Positions 1 through 5,885 of a stretch of DNA of 12,346 nt are shown here, piece by piece. Made by a program: the position numbers and the translations under genes. The notes beneath the pieces are model-generated. The model did no database searches. It had not been told where the DNA came from and saw nothing but the letters and a program-made list of their open reading frames with translations. The stretch's first letter is position 1, and each line of letters opens with the position of its first letter. Source of the DNA: Pseudomonadota bacterium (GTDB lineage Bacteria > Pseudomonadota > Alphaproteobacteria > Acetobacterales > Acetobacteraceae); assembly GCA_021784255.1 (NCBI GenBank), contig JAJXSZ010000055.1:1-12346 (forward strand), written 5' to 3'.

Positions 1-49
1 TTCGATGATTCATAGCGGGCCTTGTCACCCCATGTCAGGCCGCAACGCA

Positions 50-97
50 AGTCTGGGGGACTGGGGGTCGTGGGTTCAAATCCCGCCGCTCCGACCA
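50..97 (+). pseudogene. 3' half of tRNA-Pro(GGG), probable integration-site remnant
   Basis: The stretch reads as the 3' part of a proline tRNA. It has an anticodon loop CTGGGGG (53-59, anticodon GGG at 55-57), a 3' anticodon strand ACTGG, a 5-nt variable loop, a T arm GTGGG-TTCAAAT-CCCGC (70-86), acceptor strand CGCTCCG (87-93), discriminator A and encoded CCA (95-97). A full 77-nt tRNA would start near 21, but bases 21-27 (cttgtca) do not pair with the acceptor strand and no D arm is visible. Similarity fades within the 5' anticodon strand: CAAGT is seen where CCAGT would pair. Loss of the 5' half just before the anticodon loop fits a tyrosine-integrase att duplication. In that reading the intact tRNA and the element lie to the left and the sequence to the right is old chromosome. 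No integrase is in the window, so this rests on the remnant alone. Confidence 0.8.
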
Positions 98-233
98 TGT
101 TCCATGGAGCAGGATGGGGCGGCGTGACGCTGGCGAGCGCCGCGCGGCGCCTGGCCGTAACCGGGGCACGGCGCCGGCGAGGCGGCCGACGAAACCGCCG
201 CGGATCACCGGACTGACGATGATCGCGGCGGCC

Positions 234-272
234 CGGCGGGTGAGGCGGCACGGCGGGTGAGGCGGCACGGCG
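234..272. repeat. 17-bp tandem repeat, two copies plus a 5-nt stub
   Basis: The unit cggcgggtgaggcggca occupies 234-250 and is repeated exactly at 251-267. A partial third start (cggcg) follows at 268-272. There is no coding frame that it would clearly extend. It is most simply a slippage product in GC-rich non-coding DNA. Confidence 0.85.
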
Positions 273-311
273 CTCGGGGGCGCCCTTCGGCACGATCCGT
301 GGCGGTGAGGC

Positions 312-443
312 TCAGACCGTCGCGGTCAGCGTCGCGGGCGGCGCGACCCGATGGCCAGGGCTCGCCTGGTGGGCAAGGGCGCCGCCGAGCGACGCGGCGA
401 ACACCATGCCCGCGACCATGATCTCGATCATCGTGCGTCGCAT
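312..443 (-). CDS. Possible 43-aa exported small peptide (hypothetical)
   Basis: Read on the minus strand from ATG at 443 to TGA at 312, this gives 43 residues. The N terminus looks like a signal peptide: MRRT, then a short hydrophobic stretch (IMVAGMVFAASLGG), then a small-x-small site (ALA, residues 22-24) before HQAS. The predicted mature part is only about 19 residues, rich in Pro, Ala and Thr, with no Cys for a lipobox. No strong Shine-Dalgarno sequence precedes the ATG, and in-frame ATGs at codons 5, 9 and 13 leave the start uncertain. It could be a fragment of a longer lost gene or a chance frame. I do not recognise it. Confidence 0.25.
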   Translation of the reverse strand: MRRTMIEIMVAGMVFAASLGGALAHQASPGHRVAPPATLTATV

Positions 444-505
444 CGGCGGTCTACGGCAGATGTCGTGATGTTCATCCAGAGCAACCTCCGGTCCGCGTGA
501 ACCTG

Positions 506-525
506 TCCGGTCTGGCTAGACCGGA
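506..525. repeat. Perfect 8-bp hairpin
   Basis: Arms tccggtct (506-513) and agaccgga (518-525) are exact reverse complements around the loop ggct. No T-tract follows on either strand, so a classical intrinsic terminator is unlikely. It sits 17 nt upstream of repeat copy A and may belong to the same structured region or be an operator-like dyad. Its function is unknown. Confidence 0.7.
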
Positions 526-532
526 GATAAGC

Positions 533-604
533 TGCTCTAGAATCTAAGTTTCCCAGAGCAAGAAATCCGACCAGGTGATTCTATCTGGCCGGATATTGCT
601 CTAG
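533..604. repeat. 8-bp direct repeat flanking repeat copy A
   Basis: The octamer tgctctag occurs at 533-540 and again at 597-604, exactly bracketing a 56-bp interval (541-596) that holds repeat copy A. This looks like a target-site duplication around a small mobile element. The right octamer also forms part of the 3' arm of the local hairpin, so its sequence may instead be constrained by pairing. Confidence 0.5.
543..594 (+). repeat. Structured repeat element, copy A
   Basis: The copy begins with tctaagtttcc (543-553), then two variable bases, then gagcaagaaatccg (556-569), and closes with ctggccggat (585-594). These match copy B at 4517-4610, which is in the opposite orientation: 25 of the 27 core bases agree. 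Between the flanking atccgacc and ggccggat arms there is about one 14-bp unit (gtgattctat region), against four in copy B. The region folds as an imperfect hairpin: agagcaa..atccg.ccag (555-574) pairs with ctgg.cggat..ttgctct (585-602). It ends 118 nt before the ATPase start, so it could also influence that transcript. Confidence 0.75.
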
Positions 605-712
605 CGGTTTTCTGCGCCCGGCGGTGTCATCTTTTGTGCGCGCGGGGATGTTGTTAGGCTGGGTGCTTCGTGGCGCCGCGGCCGCTCGCCGCGGGGCCTG
701 GCGGGAGAAGGC

Positions 713-3124
713 ATGACGAACTCATTGCATAATGCTATCATTCCGGATAAGCACGAAACGGGGCCGGCTGCGGATGCGGCGGCTGGCGCGGATGCCTCCT
801 TGCCGGGGGGCGGGCAGGGACTTTCCGAGGCCGAGGCCGCGCGCCGCCGCGAGCGTTTCGGCCCCAACACGATACCGGAGCAGCGGCCGAGCGAGCTGCT
901 GCGGTTCGCGCGCAAATTCTGGGGGCCGATCGCCTGGATGCTGGAGGCGGCGGCGCTGCTGCAGCTCCTGCTCGGCAAGCCCGGCGAAGCGGCGATCGTC
1001 TTCGTGCTGCTGGCGGTCAATGCCGCCATCGGCTTCATCGAGGAAGGGCGCGCGAGCCGGGCGCTCGACCTGCTGCGCCGGCGGCTGGTGGCGATGGCGC
1101 GGGTCCGCCGCGATGGCGCCTGGCGGACCGTTCCGGCATCGGAACTGGTTCCCGGCGATCTCGTGCACCTGCGCATGGGCGACCTGGCGCCGGCCGACAT
1201 CGCCATCGGCGAGGGCAACGTGCTGCTCGACCAGTCGGCGCTGACCGGCGAATCCGTGCCGGTCGAGGCCGGCCCCGGTGCCCGCGCCTATGCCGCCGCC
1301 ATCGTGCGCCGCGGCGAGGCGACCGGCGTGGTCACCGCGACCGGCGGCTCCACCTTCTTCGGCCGCACCGCGGAGCTGGTGCGCACGGCGCACGCGAAGA
1401 GCCATCTGCAGGCGACGATCCTCGGCATCGTGCGCATCCTCGCCGCCGTGGATGGCGTGCTGATCGCGCTGCTGCTGCTCTACGCCGCCTGGGCCAACCT
1501 GCCACTGCGCGATGTGCTGCCGTTCGCGCTGATCCTGCTCGTGGCCTCGGTGCCCGCGGCGCTGCCCGCGACCTTCACGCTGGCGACGGCGCTCGGCGCG
1601 GCGGAGCTGGCGCGCGAGGGCGTGCTGACGGCGCGGCTGCAGGCGATCGAGGAGGCCGCGGGTATGGACGTTCTCTGCACCGACAAGACCGGCACGCTGA
1701 CCGAGAACCGGCTGCGCCTGGCCGCGACCCGGCCGCTCGGCGGCACCAGCGAGGCCGAGCTGCTGGAGCGCGGCGCCATGGCCTGCGACGCGGCGACGCA
1801 GGACCCGATCGACCTCGCGATTCTTGCCGGCGCCGGAACCGCAGCCGGGGACGAAAACGTCACGGCTTCGCAACGGATCGGCTTCGAGCCGTTCGATCCG
1901 GCGCGGCGCTACTCGCTCGGCCGGTTTACCCAGGACGGCGCCGAGGTGCTCGCCGCCAAGGGCGCCGCGGAGGCCGTTGCCGCCCTCTGCGAGGCACCGC
2001 CTGCCTTCGCGGCGGCGGAGCAGGAACTGGCGGCGACGGGCGCGCGGGTGCTGGCGGTCGCCGCCGGGCCGGCCAAGGGGCGGATGCGCTTCCTCGGCCT
2101 GCTGGCGCTCGAGGATCCGCCGCGGGCCGATTCCGCAGCCCTGGTCGCCGGGCTGCGCGCGCTGGGCGTGCGCGTGGTGATGGCGACCGGCGACGCGCTG
2201 CCGACCGCCGCCGCCATCGCCCGGCGGGTCGGCATCGAGGGCGGCACCGGCGACGCGGCGGAGCTGGAGGGAGCGGGCGATCCGCTGCGCCTGGGCGTGT
2301 TCGCGCGCGTCCTGCCCGAGCACAAGATCGCGCTGGTGCGCCGGCTGCAGGCGGCGGGCCACGTGGTCGGCATGACCGGCGACGGGGTGAACGACGCGCC
2401 GGCGCTGCGCCAGGCGGAGGTAGGAATCGCGGTCGCGAGCGCGACCGACGTCGCGCGTGCGGCGGCCAGCATCGTGCTCACCTCGCCCGGGCTCGTCGAT
2501 GCGCTGGCGGCGGTGCGGATCAGCCGGGCGATCTACCAGCGCATGCTCACTTACACCATCAACAAGATCATGAAGACACTGGAAATCGCAGTTTTCCTGT
2601 CGCTCGGCGTCATGCTCACCGGGCAGTTCGTGATCACCCCGCTGCTGATCGTGCTGTTGCTGTTCACCAATGATTTCGTCACCATGACGATCGCCACCGA
2701 CCACGTCGTGCCCTCGCCGCAGCCGGACCGCTGGGACGTGCGCGGGCTGATGACGACCGGCGGGGCGCTCGCCGCCGGCGTGCTGGTACTGTCCTTCACT
2801 GTCTTCTTCGCCGGGCGGGACTGGCTCGGGCTGCCGCTGGCGCAGTTGCAGACCGTGGTCTTCGTGATGCTGGTCGCGACCGGGCAGGGCAATGTCTATC
2901 TCGTGCGCGAGCGCGGCCCGTTCTGGCGCTCGGCGCCGAGCCGCTGGCTGGTGGCGAGTTCGGCCGCCGACCTCCTGGTGGTGGTGACGATGGCCAGCAC
3001 CGGCGTGCTGATGGCACCGGTCGCGCTGCCGCTGCTGCTGGCGCTGCTCGGCGTCGTCGCGGCGTATCTGCTGGTGCTGGACCGGGTGAAATTGTGGCTG
3101 TTCAGTCGGATCGCGTTCGCGTAA
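713..3124 (+). CDS. P3A-type plasma-membrane H+-transporting P-type ATPase
   Basis: This 803-aa membrane pump is expected to export protons across the inner membrane at the cost of ATP. Visible parts in order: cation-ATPase N-terminal segment (about 37-52), M1 and M2 (about 70-110), actuator motif TGES (178-181), M3 (about 236-264), M4 with PAALP (about 270-292), phosphorylation motif DKTGTLT with acceptor Asp324, N-domain KGAAE at Lys416, hinge GDGVNDAP (556-563), M5-M6 (about 615-658) and M7-M10 to the C terminus. The segment TNDFVTMT followed by PSPQPDRW matches the P3A M6 region, and Asp654 aligns with the essential proton-binding Asp of plant pumps. The M5 position that is Arg in plant pumps appears to be Glu624. 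Length is normal for bacterial P3A, without the plant C-terminal inhibitory tail. GGAG at 704-707 supports the start. Family assignment is firm; the transported ion is inferred. Confidence 0.93.
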   Translation: MTNSLHNAIIPDKHETGPAADAAAGADASLPGGGQGLSEAEAARRRERFGPNTIPEQRPSELLRFARKFWGPIAWMLEAAALLQLLLGKPGEAAIVFVLLAVNAAIGFIEEGRASRALDLLRRRLVAMARVRRDGAWRTVPASELVPGDLVHLRMGDLAPADIAIGEGNVLLDQSALTGESVPVEAGPGARAYAAAIVRRGEATGVVTATGGSTFFGRTAELVRTAHAKSHLQATILGIVRILAAVDGVLIALLLLYAAWANLPLRDVLPFALILLVASVPAALPATFTLATALGAAELAREGVLTARLQAIEEAAGMDVLCTDKTGTLTENRLRLAATRPLGGTSEAELLERGAMACDAATQDPIDLAILAGAGTAAGDENVTASQRIGFEPFDPARRYSLGRFTQDGAEVLAAKGAAEAVAALCEAPPAFAAAEQELAATGARVLAVAAGPAKGRMRFLGLLALEDPPRADSAALVAGLRALGVRVVMATGDALPTAAAIARRVGIEGGTGDAAELEGAGDPLRLGVFARVLPEHKIALVRRLQAAGHVVGMTGDGVNDAPALRQAEVGIAVASATDVARAAASIVLTSPGLVDALAAVRISRAIYQRMLTYTINKIMKTLEIAVFLSLGVMLTGQFVITPLLIVLLLFTNDFVTMTIATDHVVPSPQPDRWDVRGLMTTGGALAAGVLVLSFTVFFAGRDWLGLPLAQLQTVVFVMLVATGQGNVYLVRERGPFWRSAPSRWLVASSAADLLVVVTMASTGVLMAPVALPLLLALLGVVAAYLLVLDRVKLWLFSRIAFA

Positions 3125-3162
3125 CGGTTGGCGCCGCAACGCAGCAACGAGGAAACCTGCCG

Positions 3163-4482
3163 ATGCTCGAACGCCGCGCCTGGGTGCCCGAGGCCTGCGA
3201 GCGCTATGTCCAGGAGATTGCCGCCGAGGTCGCGGCTGGCGACGCCGAGGCCAACGAGCGGCGGCTGCTGTCGCTGGTCGCCGAGAACCGCAGCATCCAC
3301 GAGCGCGACTGCGTCAACCTCAACCCTGCCGGCAACGTGATGAACCCCAAGGCCGAGGCACTGCTCGGCGCCGGGCTCGGCTCGCGCGCCTCGCTCGGCT
3401 ATCCCGGCGACAAATACGAGATGGGGCTCGAGGCGGTCGAGCGGATCGAGGTCATGGCCGCCGAACTTGCCGCGGAGGTGTTCGGCGCGCGCTTCGTCGA
3501 ATTTCGCGTGCCGTCCGGCGGCCTTGCCAATCTCTACGTGTTCATGGCGACGGCGAAGCCGGGCGACAGCATCATCGCGCCACCGCCGGCGATCGGCGGG
3601 CACGTGACGCACCACGCGGCAGGAGCGGCGGGGCTCTATGGCGTGGTGACGCACCCGGCCCCGATCGATGCCGGCGGCTATACCGTCGATATCGAGGCGC
3701 TGCGCGAGCAGGCGCTGGCGGTGCGCCCGAAGCTGATCACCATCGGCGGCAGCCTCAACCTCTTTGCCCACCCGCTCCGCGCCATCCGCGCCATCGCCGA
3801 CGAGGTCGGCGCCTATGTGCTGTTCGACGCCGCGCACATGTCCGGCATGATCGCGGGCCAGGCATGGCAGCAGCCGCTGGCCGAGGGCGCGCACGTGATG
3901 ACGATGAGCACGTACAAGAGCCTCGGTGGCCCGGCCGCGGGCCTGGTGCTGACCAACGACGCCGAGCTGGCACGGCGCCTCGACGCCATCGCCTTTCCCG
4001 GCATGACGGCCAATTTCGACGCCGCCAAGACCGCGGCGCTGGCGATGTCGCTGCTCGACTGGAAGGAATTCGGCCGCGAATACGCCGCCGCGATGGCGGT
4101 GACCGCGAAGGCCCTGGCCGAGGAGCTGGCGATGCGCGGCGTGCCGGTGCACGCGAGCGGGCGGGGCATCACCACCTCGCACCAATTCGCCATCGAGGCG
4201 GCGCGCTATGGCGGCGGGCAGAAGGCGGCGAAGCTGTTGCGCCGCGCCGGCGTGCTCACCTGCGGCATCGGCCTGCCGATCGCGCCGGTGGAGGGCGACA
4301 CCAACGGGCTCAGGCTGGGCACGCCGGAGATCGTGCGTTTCGGCATGAACGCCGGGCACATGAAGGAACTGGCCGGCTATATCGCCGAGGCGCTGGAGGG
4401 CAATCGCGCGCCGGAGGATGTCGCGCGCGACGTCGGCGCGTTCCGCCGCCGCTTCACCCGGCTGCATTACGTCCGCAGCTAG
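3163..4482 (+). CDS. Divergent serine hydroxymethyltransferase-family PLP enzyme
   Basis: This 439-aa enzyme has fold-type I PLP features of the SHMT family: LVAEN near the N terminus (the catalytic Glu of the ASEN motif), GYPGDKYEMG, GGHVTHH (PLP-stacking His region), DAAHMSGMIAG with Asp222 and His225, STYKSLGGP with Schiff-base Lys252, and LRLGTPEIVRFGM with Arg384 as carboxylate binder. It departs from housekeeping GlyA in several places. The residue before the lysine is Tyr rather than His, GPRGG becomes GPAAG, and the Tyr of YAEGYPG is missing. It could act on glycine/serine with tetrahydrofolate, on 2-methylserine, or as a threonine-type aldolase; these cannot be separated here. A longer frame opens at GTG 3094 inside the ATPase gene, but ATG 3163 has a good SD (gaggaa, 3149-3154) at the right distance. 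It lies 38 nt after the ATPase stop and is probably cotranscribed. Confidence 0.85.
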   Translation: MLERRAWVPEACERYVQEIAAEVAAGDAEANERRLLSLVAENRSIHERDCVNLNPAGNVMNPKAEALLGAGLGSRASLGYPGDKYEMGLEAVERIEVMAAELAAEVFGARFVEFRVPSGGLANLYVFMATAKPGDSIIAPPPAIGGHVTHHAAGAAGLYGVVTHPAPIDAGGYTVDIEALREQALAVRPKLITIGGSLNLFAHPLRAIRAIADEVGAYVLFDAAHMSGMIAGQAWQQPLAEGAHVMTMSTYKSLGGPAAGLVLTNDAELARRLDAIAFPGMTANFDAAKTAALAMSLLDWKEFGREYAAAMAVTAKALAEELAMRGVPVHASGRGITTSHQFAIEAARYGGGQKAAKLLRRAGVLTCGIGLPIAPVEGDTNGLRLGTPEIVRFGMNAGHMKELAGYIAEALEGNRAPEDVARDVGAFRRRFTRLHYVRS

Positions 4483-4508
4483 CCGGGCGGCGCGCGGCCC
4501 GCCGGGCT
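4481..4508 (+). terminator. Possible terminator hairpin after the SHMT-like gene
   Basis: Arms agccgggcgg (4481-4490) and ccgccgggct (4499-4508) pair at 9 of 10 positions, with one G-G mismatch, around an 8-nt loop. The left arm begins within the stop codon. No T-run follows, so it would be a weak or factor-assisted terminator, or simply a GC dyad. Confidence 0.35.
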
Positions 4509-4516
4509 GGAGCCGG

Positions 4517-4610
4517 ATCCGACCAGTCGCGATCATCCAGATGCAATCACCCAGATGCGATCATCGGGACGCAATCATCGGGCCGGATTTCTTGCTCCCG
4601 GAAACTTAGA
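4517..4610 (-). repeat. Structured repeat element, copy B (inverted relative to copy A)
   Basis: Read on the minus strand, this copy starts tctaagtttcc (4610-4600), then two variable bases, then gagcaagaaatccg (4597-4584). It continues through four 14-bp units and ends ctggtcggat (4526-4517). The atccggcc and ggtcggat ends can pair, as in copy A. It occupies the convergent gap between the SHMT-like gene and the amidohydrolase gene. The sequence outside these limits does not match the flanks of copy A, which helps define the element's ends. No octamer duplication is evident around this copy. Confidence 0.75.
4529..4584. repeat. 14-bp imperfect tandem repeat, four units
   Basis: The four units are gcgatcatccagat (4529), gcaatcacccagat (4543), gcgatcatcgggac (4557) and gcaatcatcgggcc (4571). 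Consensus is roughly gcRatcaYcSRgRY with no gaps, so the period is exact. The units form the interior of repeat copy B; copy A has about one equivalent. A GCGATC/GCAATC alternation suggests duplication of a 28-bp pair. Confidence 0.85.
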
Positions 4611-4658
4611 ATCCAGGGCAGACGGGAAGGTGCGGCGGGGGCCGGACGCGGGTGGCGA

Positions 4659-5786
4659 TCACCCGTGCCACCATTTCCCTCCCAGCACGATCCCCTTGCA
4701 GGCGAGCTTGCGGTCGGTCGTGAGTTTCTCGCCGGTCACGTCCTCGAGCTCGAACCGGCCGGTGTCGAAATCCAGCACCGTGGCGTCGCCGAGCAGCCCC
4801 GGCTTGAGCGTGCCGCGGTCGGTCAGGCGGATCGCCTTGGCCGGGTTGATGGTCGCCGCGCGCACCACCTCCATCAGTGGCATGCCGATATGCAGGAGCT
4901 TCGTCATCGTCGTCAGCAGCTCGTAGGCCGGCCCGTCGATCGAGACCGCATGCACATCCGATGAGATCACGTCGGGCAGGAAGCCGGCGTCGACCATCTT
5001 CATCGCCGTCTCCCAGCCGAAGCTGCCGGCGCCATGGCCGATGTCGAAGATGACGCCGCGCGCGCGCGCCGCCTCGACATCCGCCTGGATGCGCCCGTCC
5101 GGTCGGTAGGGGAGGTTGGGGAAGGGGCGGAAGCAATGGGTCAGGATATCGCCGGGGCGCAGCAGCCCCATCACCTCCTGGCGCGAGGGCGGCGTCTGGT
5201 CGAGATGCGCCATCACCGGCAGGCCGGCGGCCTCGGCGACATCGAGCCCGATCCGCAGCGGCTCCGCGCCGAGGACGCCGGAGGTGCCGGCGCCGACGCG
5301 CACCTTGATGCCGACGACGAGATCGGCGTCGCGTCTGGCCACCTGCAGCGCGAGCCGGGCGTTGAGCAGCCGCAGGTCCTGGCTCTCGCCCACGTTCACC
5401 TGCGGATGAAACCCGAAGATGCCGGCGAAGGAGATGTGCAGGAAGGGCAGCACCCGGCATTCCGAGCGCTCGATGATCAACTTGCGGAAGCCGTGCAGCG
5501 TGCCCGGGCCCGCCGAGCCCGCGTCCACCAGCGTCGTGCAGCCGCTGATCCGCGCATAATCGTCGGGCATCACGCCGAGCGAGGTGCCGCCCCACCAGAC
5601 ATGGGTGTGCAGGTCGATCAGGCCGGGGACGACGATCCGGCCGGCGACGTCGCGGGTCTCCCTGGCCGGGCCGAGATTCGTGCCCACCGCCGCGACCTTG
5701 CCGGCGGCGAAGGCAACATCCGCCACCGCATCCATCTCCTGGGCCGGATCGAGAACGCGGCCTCCCTGCAGCACCAGATCGAACAT
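4659..5786 (-). CDS. Metal-dependent amidohydrolase/deacetylase (Atu3266/EF_0837-like)
   Basis: This 375-aa protein belongs to the amidohydrolase superfamily, which hydrolyses amide or ester bonds in a TIM barrel with one or two divalent metals. Visible ligands are His60 and His62 in DLHTHVWWGG, Lys161 in GIKVRVG (candidate carboxylated bridging lysine), His194 in MAHLD, His217 in LTHCFRPFP and Asp277 in SSDVHA. The N terminus (FDLVLQGGRVLDP) and C terminus (NPAKAIRLTDRGTLKPGLLGDATVLD) form the usual beta-sandwich domain. Overall it resembles the Atu3266/EF_0837 deacetylase group, some of which hydrolyse N-acetyl or O-acetyl substrates. The start at 5786 gives the standard N-terminal strand; longer frames run into the opposing gene. 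It diverges from the aminotransferase operon and may remove an acyl or carbamoyl group from the same substrate. Exact substrate unknown. Confidence 0.88.
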   Translation of the reverse strand: MFDLVLQGGRVLDPAQEMDAVADVAFAAGKVAAVGTNLGPARETRDVAGRIVVPGLIDLHTHVWWGGTSLGVMPDDYARISGCTTLVDAGSAGPGTLHGFRKLIIERSECRVLPFLHISFAGIFGFHPQVNVGESQDLRLLNARLALQVARRDADLVVGIKVRVGAGTSGVLGAEPLRIGLDVAEAAGLPVMAHLDQTPPSRQEVMGLLRPGDILTHCFRPFPNLPYRPDGRIQADVEAARARGVIFDIGHGAGSFGWETAMKMVDAGFLPDVISSDVHAVSIDGPAYELLTTMTKLLHIGMPLMEVVRAATINPAKAIRLTDRGTLKPGLLGDATVLDFDTGRFELEDVTGEKLTTDRKLACKGIVLGGKWWHG

Positions 5787-5885
5787 TCCGCCGCCCCGTT
5801 TGCAATGGCGCCGCAGCGTCGCAGTATGGCGAAACTGGCGCAAGGCGCCGGCCGCGAATGGCTGACCGGCAAGGGGAGTACGAGC
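5787..5885. promoter_or_regulatory. Divergent intergenic region with presumed back-to-back promoters
   Basis: These 99 bp separate the starts of the minus-strand amidohydrolase and the plus-strand aminotransferase operon, so both promoters and any shared operator should lie here. aggggag at 5872-5878 is the SD of the aminotransferase. I do not see good -35/-10 pairs on either strand; tttgcaa at 5799-5805 is the most AT-rich spot. Two ggcgcc sites occur, but in this GC context they mean little. Confidence 0.4.

Larger units (their letters stand above)
98..505. other. GC-rich gene-poor spacer
   Basis: No convincing long gene lies between the tRNA remnant and the hairpin at 506. Open frames here on both strands are short or run through the tRNA fragment. 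The stretch contains a perfect 14-bp GC palindrome (137-150), the 17-bp tandem repeat at 234-272 and the possible 43-aa peptide at 312-443, minus strand. I could not find a persuasive promoter. It may be decayed sequence next to the integration site. Confidence 0.6.

Noticed and set aside
21..97. An intact tRNA-Pro gene.
   Set aside because: Bases 21-49 contain neither the matching acceptor strand (cggagcg) nor a D arm.
50..97. A tRNA split by a group I intron.
   Set aside because: Bacterial tRNA introns interrupt the anticodon loop. Here the loop is intact and the break is in or before the 5' anticodon strand, so an att remnant is simpler.
22..268. Short frames on both strands across the tRNA fragment, including one encoding SERRDLNPRPP.
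   Set aside because: That peptide is the common false translation of the complement of a tRNA 3' end. The tRNA-Pro remnant explains it.
600..712. A sigma-70 promoter for the ATPase (for example a ttgtgc / taggct pair near 635-661).
   Set aside because: Spacing and both hexamers are poor, and equally weak matches occur by chance. I do not call it.
722..3139. An open minus-strand frame of about 805 codons runs the full length of the ATPase gene.
   Set aside because: It is antisense to a gene with every P-type ATPase motif. Its product is low-complexity Arg/His/Gln-rich sequence with no family features, as expected from GC-rich codon bias.
3094..3162. A GTG start at 3094 for the SHMT-like gene, overlapping the ATPase end.
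   Set aside because: ATG 3163 has a clear Shine-Dalgarno (gaggaa). The extra 23 residues read through ATPase coding and spacer sequence with no SHMT similarity.
2896..4536. An open minus-strand frame of about 546 codons lies opposite the SHMT-like gene.
   Set aside because: It crosses two plus-strand genes, has Arg/His/Gly-biased composition and no recognisable domain. It is a shadow frame.
4529..4584. The regular 14-bp units considered as a CRISPR array.
   Set aside because: The units are contiguous with no unique spacers and are too short. It is a simple tandem repeat inside an element.
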